Shown here: piece by piece, positions 15,360 to 22,786 of the stretch
Position numbering within the stretch: the stretch's first letter is position 1
Layout: each line of letters starts with the position of its first letter
Source of the DNA: an uncultured Porphyromonadaceae bacterium
GTDB lineage: Bacteria > Bacteroidota > Bacteroidia > Bacteroidales > Muribaculaceae
DNA length: 34,927 bases
Direction: 5' to 3'
Assembly: GCA_947174155.1 (NCBI GenBank)
Contig: CAMWHX010000001.1
Span: 1 to 34,927 of the forward strand
Notes under the pieces: generated by a model
Told to the model about the DNA's origin: nothing
Databases searched by the model: none
What the model saw: only the letters and a program-made list of their open reading frames with translations
Made by a program: the position numbers and the translations under genes

Positions 15360-15824
15360 ATGGAGAGATATGTAGATATGAAGAGTCCGCTGACAGGGGG
15401 ACGTGTCAAAGAGATAAAGACAATCGAAGTTAAAGAGTTTCGGGGTGAGATGTATCGGGTACCGGTAGAGTTTTATGTGTGTGAGGATACCGGTGAGCAG
15501 TTCACCACAACCGAACAGGATACGAAACAGTTCAATGATTTATACAGTCAGTATCGCAGAAAACATGGAATTCCCACACCTGAGGAGATTAAAGACATAC
15601 GCATCAATTACGGTCTTTCCTATTCCCAGATAGCATTATTGCTTGGTATAAGTGCAGATCAATATGCCAACTATGAGAGTGGGGAGGTTCCGACGGAGGC
15701 GAATGGAAAAAAAATAGCCTCCCTAAAAGATAAACGCACATTGATGTCCTTACTGACCAAATGCAAGAGAATGTTTCAAAAATCGGAATACGATAATATT
15801 CTTAACACATTTGCTATCAGTTGA
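15360..15824 (+). CDS. MqsA-like antitoxin with XRE-type helix-turn-helix
   Basis: 154 residues from ATG 15360; ATG 15378 is an alternative start. The N-terminal part 'MKSPLTGGRVKEI' to 'YVCEDTGEQFTTTEQD' occupies the place of the zinc-binding MqsA/YgiT domain, but CxxC pairs are lacking: the first is SPLTG and the second retains only C41. The same 'CEDTGEQFTTTE' form occurs in Bacteroidetes proteins of this type, so loss of zinc may be a family trait. The C-terminal half is a helix-turn-helix ('EEIKDIRINYGLSYSQIALL' then 'LGISADQYANYESGEVP', about 75-111), which would bind the operator at 14941-14955. It would neutralise the toxin and repress the pair. Translation probably follows directly from the toxin. 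Confidence 0.75.
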   Translation: MERYVDMKSPLTGGRVKEIKTIEVKEFRGEMYRVPVEFYVCEDTGEQFTTTEQDTKQFNDLYSQYRRKHGIPTPEEIKDIRINYGLSYSQIALLLGISADQYANYESGEVPTEANGKKIASLKDKRTLMSLLTKCKRMFQKSEYDNILNTFAIS

Positions 15825-15835
15825 AAAATAAGGAT

Positions 15836-15863
15836 GATGGCCTACGTTCACACGCAGGCCATC
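15836..15863. terminator. Hairpin between the convergent antitoxin and GH97 genes
   Basis: Arms gatggcct and aggccatc, with an inner cgt/acg pairing, form a strong stem 12 bases after the antitoxin stop and 109 bases after the GH97 stop. There is no long T-run on either side. It is placed to serve both convergent units. Confidence 0.55.
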
Positions 15864-15971
15864 ACGGATTAATGAGAACTTATGTTTTCAAAGGTTTACT
15901 GTTTCAGGTTTGTCGTTTGGTTGGATTCGGATATCAGACGATTCATTCCGGTCTCTTAAAAACAGAAGGCC

Positions 15972-18086
15972 TTAGCGATTGGAGACCTCACGGATTCTGA
16001 TTGCCGCTCCACCGCCGGCGGCCAGGGGCTGCTTCAGCTTCTGACCGGGTTTCACCTTGACGGTGCGGATACGGTAGGCCTGTGGATTATCCTTCCAGTG
16101 GGCTCCGGGTGCATCCTCATAAATAGTCGCCTCGTATCTGCCACCTTTCGGGAGAAAACTCAGGTCTATGGTCGCAGTGCGGGGATTCTCATCGGTGATG
16201 GCACCGACATACCAGTCATCCGAATTCTTGTCAAGTCGGGCCACAGTGATATATCTGTTGGGTTCGGCCTCAAGATAGCGGGAGTCAGACCAGTCTACCG
16301 GCACATCCTTGATAAATTGAAACGCATCGGGAAAACGCTCATAGTTTTCCGGGAGGTCACACACCATCTGCATCGGTGAGGGCATTGTCAGGTAGAGGGC
16401 CAGCTGGCGGGCCAACGTAGTCCCGGCCTGAGAATCCTTCCCCTCGCCGTAATAACTCATCCGGGTCTCGAAGAGCCCGGGGGTATAGTCCATCGGTCCA
16501 CCTTTTAGTCGGGTGAAGGGGAGTATGCAGGTATGCGAGGGGGGATTGCCACCCATCGACTCAAACTCACCGCCACGAGCAGACTCCTGAGCAAGCCAGT
16601 TGGGGTATGTGCGGGCCAGACCTGTAGGACGGGGAGCCTCATGACTGTCGACCATTATCTGATAGTCGGCGGCACGCTCTATGACGTCGCGGGCATGGTC
16701 TACCATCCACTGCGAGGTGTGATGTTCGGAGCGCGGTATTATGGCTCCGACATATCCCGTCTTGACAGCGTCATAGTTATTGTCTTTCATAAACTGAAAG
16801 GCCTTGTCGAGCTGTAGGGCATAATCGGCAGCGTTGGCAGCCGTCTCGTGGTGCATTATAAGCTTCACACCCTTCTCGCGGGCATAATCACGAAGAGCAG
16901 GGAGATCGAAATCGGGATAGGGCTTGTCGAAGAGGAACTGACGGTTCTTGTTGTAGCTGCCCCAGTCTTCCCAACCTTCGTTCCATCCCTCGACGAGCAC
17001 GCCGTCAAGACCGTTGGCAGCCGCAAAGTCTATGTAGCGCTTGACGTTCTCCGTATTGGCCGGATGACGTCCGTTGGGCTTCAACGTGCTGTAATCGGTC
17101 TCTCCGGGTTTGGCCAGAGGATCGTCGGAATAGGCCCAGGTCTTCTCATAGCCGGTAAACATCTCCCACCACACTCCGCAGAACTTCATCGGCTTGATCC
17201 AGGAGGTATCCTCGATCTTACAGGGTTCGTTGAGGTTATAGACGAGCTGGGAGGCCAGTATGTCGCGTGGGTCATCGCTGACGATCAGTGTGCGCCAGGG
17301 TGTATTGAAAGGGAGTTTCACATACGCGCCGACACCGAGTCTGTCAGGGACGAGATGGGTCTTCATGGAGTAGTCGGCGGGCTCCACATCAAGAAGTATC
17401 GCGGGAAACCCGTCGAGGGCGGCCTCATGCATATTCACATAGATCCCGTCACCGGTCTTGAGAAGCATTGGGGTCTGAATGGTAACTCCATCGACACGTT
17501 GTGCCTCCGTATGCCGGGGATACTTGGACAATGCCTCCGGCAGGTCGGTGAAAGTAGTCTCTGACCAGAGATACTCGTCGGTGTCATAGTCACCGGGTAT
17601 GCAGTAGAGTTTATGGTCGCCGAGATAATTGAACTCAGTGAGCTCCTCCATCACCGTCAGGTGATTGGGACCCTCCTGCACGGGAAACTCATAGCGGAAA
17701 CCGAGTCCGTCATCAAACAGGCGGAATCTTACGGTCATCTCCCTCTTCGGGTGCGAGGCTTCGAGTCTGACGGCAAGCTCCCGGAAGTGGTCACGCACTT
17801 CGGAATACTCACCCCACACCGGCTCCCATGTGCGGTCTACGGTGAGGGTATCGGTCCCTGTGATATGGAAACCCTCCATAAATGAAGTTTGCTCCGACCT
17901 GAGTCCGAGACGACTATCCGTTATCACCGGTTTACCCTTGTAATCCAGGGAGTAGACGGGGGTCCCCTGCGAATTGACATCCACCTTCAGGAGCAGGTCC
18001 CCGTCGGGGGAGGTAATACTCACGGCCGCCATCTGCATGACGCCCGTGAGTATTACCGAAACAGCCAATAAAATCTTCTTTACCAT
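15972..18086 (-). CDS. susB: GH97 alpha-glucosidase, SusB-like
   Basis: 704 residues with a signal peptide ('KILLAVSVILTGVMQMAA') and no lipobox, so probably periplasmic. It would hydrolyse maltooligosaccharides to glucose. GH97 blocks are clear: 'EGWNEGWEDW' (366-375), 'MHHETAAN' with E414, 'MVDSHEAPRPTGLARTYPNW' with E483, and 'ESARGGEFESMGGNPPSHTC' with E507. These three glutamates correspond to E439, E508 and E532 of B. thetaiotaomicron SusB with a constant offset of 25, so the inverting-type site looks complete. It is the last gene of the sus-like operon, 17 bases after the amylase gene. In B. thetaiotaomicron susB lies near the front of the operon, so the order differs. Confidence 0.93.
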   Translation of the reverse strand: MVKKILLAVSVILTGVMQMAAVSITSPDGDLLLKVDVNSQGTPVYSLDYKGKPVITDSRLGLRSEQTSFMEGFHITGTDTLTVDRTWEPVWGEYSEVRDHFRELAVRLEASHPKREMTVRFRLFDDGLGFRYEFPVQEGPNHLTVMEELTEFNYLGDHKLYCIPGDYDTDEYLWSETTFTDLPEALSKYPRHTEAQRVDGVTIQTPMLLKTGDGIYVNMHEAALDGFPAILLDVEPADYSMKTHLVPDRLGVGAYVKLPFNTPWRTLIVSDDPRDILASQLVYNLNEPCKIEDTSWIKPMKFCGVWWEMFTGYEKTWAYSDDPLAKPGETDYSTLKPNGRHPANTENVKRYIDFAAANGLDGVLVEGWNEGWEDWGSYNKNRQFLFDKPYPDFDLPALRDYAREKGVKLIMHHETAANAADYALQLDKAFQFMKDNNYDAVKTGYVGAIIPRSEHHTSQWMVDHARDVIERAADYQIMVDSHEAPRPTGLARTYPNWLAQESARGGEFESMGGNPPSHTCILPFTRLKGGPMDYTPGLFETRMSYYGEGKDSQAGTTLARQLALYLTMPSPMQMVCDLPENYERFPDAFQFIKDVPVDWSDSRYLEAEPNRYITVARLDKNSDDWYVGAITDENPRTATIDLSFLPKGGRYEATIYEDAPGAHWKDNPQAYRIRTVKVKPGQKLKQPLAAGGGAAIRIREVSNR

Positions 18087-18103
18087 AAGTACAATCAGGA
18101 TAC

Positions 18104-19429
18104 TCAGTTCATCAGTATGGTATACCCATAGGGTGCAAGGGTAAGCTGCACGGGGACTACCGTCTCATCACCGGTCAGCAGGTCCGTCATGGTCGAGCCG
18201 GCCAGGGTGATCGGAGTCTTGATGCTCTTCTCGCTCGCTGTGGTGTTGACAGCCACCATCAGCCAATGGCACGGTATGGCACGGGTGAAGCAGACCACCG
18301 AGGAGTTGGAGAAATCGTAGAGCTGACCGCGGCGCACCTCAGCCGAGGCACGGAAAGCTCCGTTGATAGCCTTATACTCATCGGAGAGCGCAGCGGAGAA
18401 GTCAAGCGACATATAGTTGAAGAAGGAGAGTTTCCCCGACAGTCCCTCGACATCCATCGAGGAGTAGATCATCGGTGTGCCGTTGAGCATCGAGGCCAGC
18501 ACATAGGCGGCCGGTACACCCTTGGGGGAGCCGTACATGGTGGCGACGTTATTCTCGGCAGCCACGTCATGATTGAAGACATAACGTAGTATCGACTTTC
18601 CGTCAGGCACCTTGGCCAGGGCATCCTTGGCCTCAGTGATGGCCTCGACAGGCTTGCCTCCGGTGAAGACAGAGGATAGAGTCGGGGCGCAGCTCCAGTC
18701 ATATATCATATCGAAGCCATCGGCGTAGAAGGCCGGATTGCTGCTCTCTGCCAGCATGATCAGATCCTGATCGAGGGCACGCATATCGGTGATCACATCA
18801 GCCCAGAAGTCATGGGGGACCCCATCGGCATAATCACATCTGTAGCCGTCGATGGAGAGCTGCTTCACCCAGAAGAGCATGGCCTCCTTCATCGCCTCCC
18901 TCATCGCCGGGACAGCATAATTGAGCTGGGCCACGTCAGACCATCCTGAGGGGGAGATAATTTCTCCGGCTTCATTCCTGACGTACCAGTCGGGATGCTC
19001 GGTAATCCAGGAGCAGTCCCAGGCGGTATGATTGGCCACCCAGTCGAAGATGACCTTCATACCCTTGGAGTGGGCGCTCTCGACGAGAGTCTTCAGGTCG
19101 GCCATGGTGCCGTAGCGGGGGTTGACAGCCTCGAAGTCACGGATACAGTAGGGGGAACCTATACTGTTGAGGCTTCCGGGCTCATATACCGGCATCACCC
19201 ACAGTATGTCGCAGTCCATCCCGGCAATTCGGGAGAGCTGAGCGGTGAGACCCTTCAGACAGTCATTGTCGCCGAAAAAACGGGGATTGGCCTGATAGAT
19301 GACATTGGTCGATACCTCCCTCCCGATTTCCGGCGGTGTCGGATTCTCGGGCATATCGATCTCATATGAGGTGCAGGAGGAGGCAAGCAGAGTTGCGACC
19401 GATGCGATAAATGCTGTTGTCTTATTCAT
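18104..19429 (-). CDS. GH13 alpha-amylase lipoprotein, SusG-like role
   Basis: 441 residues. The signal peptide ends in the lipobox 'LASSC' (C19), so it is a lipoprotein, probably displayed on the outer membrane with the other Sus proteins. GH13 regions are 'FDWVANH' (128-134), 'DGYRCDYADG' with nucleophile D199, 'LIMLAESS' with acid/base E228, and 'FNHD' with D288. It is much shorter than B. thetaiotaomicron SusG (about 690 residues): there is no inserted CBM58 and the C-terminal beta domain is compact. It would cleave alpha-1,4-glucan at the surface to fragments for SusC/SusD. It starts four bases after the stop of the SusE/F-like gene, so the two are tightly coupled. I give no symbol because the architecture is not that of SusG. 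Confidence 0.9.
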   Translation of the reverse strand: MNKTTAFIASVATLLASSCTSYEIDMPENPTPPEIGREVSTNVIYQANPRFFGDNDCLKGLTAQLSRIAGMDCDILWVMPVYEPGSLNSIGSPYCIRDFEAVNPRYGTMADLKTLVESAHSKGMKVIFDWVANHTAWDCSWITEHPDWYVRNEAGEIISPSGWSDVAQLNYAVPAMREAMKEAMLFWVKQLSIDGYRCDYADGVPHDFWADVITDMRALDQDLIMLAESSNPAFYADGFDMIYDWSCAPTLSSVFTGGKPVEAITEAKDALAKVPDGKSILRYVFNHDVAAENNVATMYGSPKGVPAAYVLASMLNGTPMIYSSMDVEGLSGKLSFFNYMSLDFSAALSDEYKAINGAFRASAEVRRGQLYDFSNSSVVCFTRAIPCHWLMVAVNTTASEKSIKTPITLAGSTMTDLLTGDETVVPVQLTLAPYGYTILMN

Positions 19430-19433
19430 TATT

Positions 19434-20870
19434 TCACTTTATTTCCGCTCCGGTCGGATTTGCTATGATGAAATAGTTCTTATCGAGGGTTATGACGGCG
19501 GCGTCATACTGAGTGCCGTCATTATTATTGAATATCAGATTCTCGGTCTGACCGCTACCCTTGAAGGGGAAGGAGAGATATTTCTCGCCATCTACCTCAA
19601 CAATCTCGGTAGAGGTTGCACCCGGCCATCCGCCGAAGAGCTCCTTGTCGCCCCAGGCATAGACATAGAAGGCATCCCAGCCCGTATTGTTGAGTATATA
19701 GAGGCAATGCTCCTCCTCTTCCACCGGATCAGGCACAGGGTCAGGCTCCACGGGAGTAGTGCTCGGGACGTAGGTCTCCGGATCTATCTCCACGGCCTTG
19801 TTGGAAGTCAGCTCGATGTAGACGTCACGGTCAAGGTTGAAGACCACCACATCATCTATCTGCTTGCCGTTGCCGTTATTGAGGATCACGTGCTCTTCGA
19901 GCCCGGCGTCACAGTTGGCCGCACCCAGGTCGAAATAGGTATATGTAGTGCCGTTGATGACCTGTGTACCGGTCGGGGCCATTCCGGGCCATGCGCCGTT
20001 GAGGTCATTGACAGTGCCCCACATGTAGAGGTACAGATCCTCCCATCCGGAGTTGTTGACCACATAGATTGTGTATCCGTCGTGGTTGACTACATTCGAG
20101 GGGTCAAACTCATTGACGCTGTCGGGGGTGAGCTCCAGCCAGAAGTCCTGATTGAGGGTCACATTATAGTCGGGTAGCTGCTTGCCGTCACCGTTGTTGT
20201 TGAAGATCAGGTTGAGATTGAGACCTTCGTTGGAGGCTCCCGTATCGAAATACTTATAGGTCACGCCATCCTTCTCTATCTTACCGGTAGGTCTGATACC
20301 GGGCCATCCGCCGAACGCCTCGGCATCCCCCCATGCATACATGGCCAGCTCCTCATATCCGGAATTATCCAGGACGTAGATCACATATCCGTCATGTACG
20401 ATTTCATCGGGATTGGCGGGCTTGTTGAAGTAGTCGGCCCAGCGGTAGACCATCACGTTGAGACGACCGCCGACCTCAGGGGCCTCCCTGTGGATGACCG
20501 GATTATTGTCGAGAGAGCGTTCCTCACCCTGCTCCACACAGTAGAACGTATATCCGTCGGCGAGGGTCTTACCCTCCACGAAATCCTTCGGATTCAGGTA
20601 GATGCCCCACTTCACATCGGTATCGGGGGCTTTCTGGAGCTCCCAGAGCGGATTTCCGACAGCCTCCATACCTCCGTTGAACTCTCCGGTGATATAGATC
20701 TTGTCGGAGGCGAGTGTCCCCTGCGGCACGATCACTTCAAGGAGCTGATAACCGGGTCTGAGCTCAAAGCGCGGGAGTTCGCTGTCAAATATGATCTCAT
20801 CCTTGGAACACCCTGCCGTGAAGACCACGAGCAGGAGTGCCAGGAGATTCAATATATTCAGTCTCTTCAT
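19434..20870 (-). CDS. SusE/F-like starch-binding lipoprotein with three CBM26-like repeats
   Basis: 478 residues. The lipobox 'FTAGC' places C21 as the lipid anchor. An N-terminal domain (about 35-150, 'YITGEFNGGMEAVGNPLWEL' and 'GYTFYCVEQGEERSLDNNPV') is followed by three homologous modules at about 163-249, 265-356 and 388-478. Each has 'GYxIYVxxNSG', a 'LYxWG' strand, 'GxWPGxxPTG' and 'LIFNNNGDGKQ', with the aromatic positions expected of starch-binding module 26. A Pro/Glu-rich linker (368-387) precedes the third. SusE and SusF bind starch at the surface without cleaving it; here one protein apparently does the work of both. It lies 97 bases after susD and is joined to the amylase gene. 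Confidence 0.88.
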   Translation of the reverse strand: MKRLNILNLLALLLVVFTAGCSKDEIIFDSELPRFELRPGYQLLEVIVPQGTLASDKIYITGEFNGGMEAVGNPLWELQKAPDTDVKWGIYLNPKDFVEGKTLADGYTFYCVEQGEERSLDNNPVIHREAPEVGGRLNVMVYRWADYFNKPANPDEIVHDGYVIYVLDNSGYEELAMYAWGDAEAFGGWPGIRPTGKIEKDGVTYKYFDTGASNEGLNLNLIFNNNGDGKQLPDYNVTLNQDFWLELTPDSVNEFDPSNVVNHDGYTIYVVNNSGWEDLYLYMWGTVNDLNGAWPGMAPTGTQVINGTTYTYFDLGAANCDAGLEEHVILNNGNGKQIDDVVVFNLDRDVYIELTSNKAVEIDPETYVPSTTPVEPDPVPDPVEEEEHCLYILNNTGWDAFYVYAWGDKELFGGWPGATSTEIVEVDGEKYLSFPFKGSGQTENLIFNNNDGTQYDAAVITLDKNYFIIANPTGAEIK

Positions 20871-20940
20871 TGCTAAGTGTTTTTAATCTTAATTCATCAT
20901 AATCACCAATCACGCATTTCAAAAATTACAGGTCCCTGAA

Positions 20941-20968
20941 AATTATGAATTATGAATTATGAATTATT
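20941..20968. repeat. Heptanucleotide tandem repeat after the SusD gene
   Basis: Three ATGAATT units with flanks begin directly at the stop codon of the SusD gene (20968-20970) and extend into the gap before the SusE/F-like gene. Confidence 0.8.
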
Positions 20969-22764
20969 TAATAGTTTGGATTCTGTACAAGACCCGGATT
21001 GACCATCAGGGCTACCTGAGGCAGAGGATACCACTCGTAGCGGCGGTCACGCTTCGCGGGGAGGGCACGGTCTGTCTCCGTGGCGCGCCCGAAGAACCAC
21101 CACTGTCCCTGGGTGAACTTGTCGAAGCGGCGCAAGTCTGTGCGGCGACGGCGACCCTCGTTGAGGAATTCAAGACCCCACTCGCTGAGCATCCAGTCGG
21201 CATCAAAGGCGCTGAAACCGGGACCCGGAGTCTCGATGACAGAGACATCTGAGGGATTGTAGTAGCGCTGACGGACATCATTCACAAGCTGCTTGGCGCC
21301 ATTGCTGTCACCGGCGCGGAGACGGCACTCGGCCAGAGTATAGTAGACCTCGGCGAAACGGAACTCTACCTGGTCGGCATCGCGCCAGTCAAGACCCGTA
21401 GAGGAGGGATAGACAGGATAGCGCAACACGCGGAAACCGGAATTGGTCTGCCCCCAGCGCGGGCTCATCACGGGCTCCAGGTGACGGCCGAGATTGAGGA
21501 ACGTGCCCACCTGGTCCACATAAATCAGAGGCTTGTCCTGAAGGTCGGCGTCAGCCAGCACCGGCTCGCCTGTCTGATAATTGATCTGGGCTCCCATGGC
21601 GAAGATTCCCTGCCAGTTGCCGGCGGCATCGCAGTGGAAGGGCTGACGGCGGATATCCTTCTCGTTCATACGATCAAACGGAGCACCCAGCTTGTCACCG
21701 TAGTTGAAGAGGAAGCTCTTGGCACCCTCGCTGCCGGCATTGGGTACGAGCGTACCCGTATTATCCTTCGACGGCACCAGGCAGACACAATTCCAACCAC
21801 CCTGGTCACAGGAGAAGTCAAACATCTCGTCGTAGTTGTAGGGGAGGAAGGGGGTGTTGCGGTTATTGTTGGTTACACGCCCTGCCTCCATGGCGAAGGC
21901 AAACACCACCTCGGGACAGGCTTCATTCTTGATGCTGTAGATGTCGCGGTAGTCAGCCGCCAGATTATATGTGCCGTATTTACCGGCTATGAGTTCCTCG
22001 CAGAGAGTGGCGCACTCCGTATAGCGGTCCTCTCCGGTGAAGAGCTGCGAGTTGAGCAGCAGACGCATCTTGAGCATACGGTTGATGCCCTGATTCATAC
22101 GGGTACGGGTGCCGTTGGATCCATCTTCGGCAGTCAGATCATCCACACATCCGTCAAGCTCGTCGGCTATGAACTGCCAGACGACCTTACACCCCTTGTC
22201 GAAGTCACGGTCGGCGGAGCCGGGTATGTCGCCACCCACAGAGACGTTGAGAGGCAGGGCGCCACCCCAGAGCTCATAGTTGTTGTAGTATGCCCATGCA
22301 CGCATTGTGCGCACCTCGGCGATATAGGACTTGAGCTGATCCTGTGTCATGCCGATCGATCCGGGATCGAGATTCTCCAGATCATGGATGAGGGTGTTGC
22401 AGAGTCCGATAGTCTCCCAGGCATGCTCCCAGGCCTGACGCACGATCACGGACTCGGAGTTCCACGTCTGGGTGGAGAGTACGAACTTGGCGGCTTCGTC
22501 ATAACCCCAGGCACCCCCGTTCCAGCTGCGCCAGGTTATCTGGTCTGCGGGAAACTCGTTGAGATACCAGAAGTATTCCAGGAAGCTGCTCTGGGCACTT
22601 GCATATATGGAGGCTACGGCACCTGCCACACTGCTCTCATTCTGATAGTATGTGGATGCGTCTATGCGGTCGAATGTCACCTCATCAAGGTCGGTACACG
22701 ACACCGCCCCGAGGGTCATGGCAACTCCGCAGAGCAGTCCGGCCAAACGATTATATAGTTTCAT
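20968..22764 (-). CDS. susD: SusD/RagB family glycan-binding lipoprotein
   Basis: 598 residues. The signal peptide ends in 'LGAVSC' (lipidated C23), followed by the usual 'TDLDE' start of mature SusD proteins. The helical TPR-like body shows family features: 'AVASIYASAQSSFLEYFWYL', 'LIHDLENLDPGSIGMTQDQL', 'IAEVRTMRAWAYYNNYELWG' and the closing RagB block 'RFAEVYYTLAECRLRAGD', 'WMLSEWGLEFLNEGRRRRTD' and 'LRRFDKFTQGQWWF'. It caps the SusC channel and binds the oligosaccharide. The gene follows susC by 22 bases. With amylase and starch-binding neighbours, the ligand is very probably alpha-glucan. Confidence 0.95.
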   Translation of the reverse strand: MKLYNRLAGLLCGVAMTLGAVSCTDLDEVTFDRIDASTYYQNESSVAGAVASIYASAQSSFLEYFWYLNEFPADQITWRSWNGGAWGYDEAAKFVLSTQTWNSESVIVRQAWEHAWETIGLCNTLIHDLENLDPGSIGMTQDQLKSYIAEVRTMRAWAYYNNYELWGGALPLNVSVGGDIPGSADRDFDKGCKVVWQFIADELDGCVDDLTAEDGSNGTRTRMNQGINRMLKMRLLLNSQLFTGEDRYTECATLCEELIAGKYGTYNLAADYRDIYSIKNEACPEVVFAFAMEAGRVTNNNRNTPFLPYNYDEMFDFSCDQGGWNCVCLVPSKDNTGTLVPNAGSEGAKSFLFNYGDKLGAPFDRMNEKDIRRQPFHCDAAGNWQGIFAMGAQINYQTGEPVLADADLQDKPLIYVDQVGTFLNLGRHLEPVMSPRWGQTNSGFRVLRYPVYPSSTGLDWRDADQVEFRFAEVYYTLAECRLRAGDSNGAKQLVNDVRQRYYNPSDVSVIETPGPGFSAFDADWMLSEWGLEFLNEGRRRRTDLRRFDKFTQGQWWFFGRATETDRALPAKRDRRYEWYPLPQVALMVNPGLVQNPNY

Positions 22765-22786
22765 CTTTGTCTGAATGTGTGTTAGG

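Noticed and set aside
21481..22758. A 425-codon plus-strand frame over susD
   Set aside because: It is in the antisense frame of a well-supported SusD gene; composition and lack of motifs mark it as a shadow.
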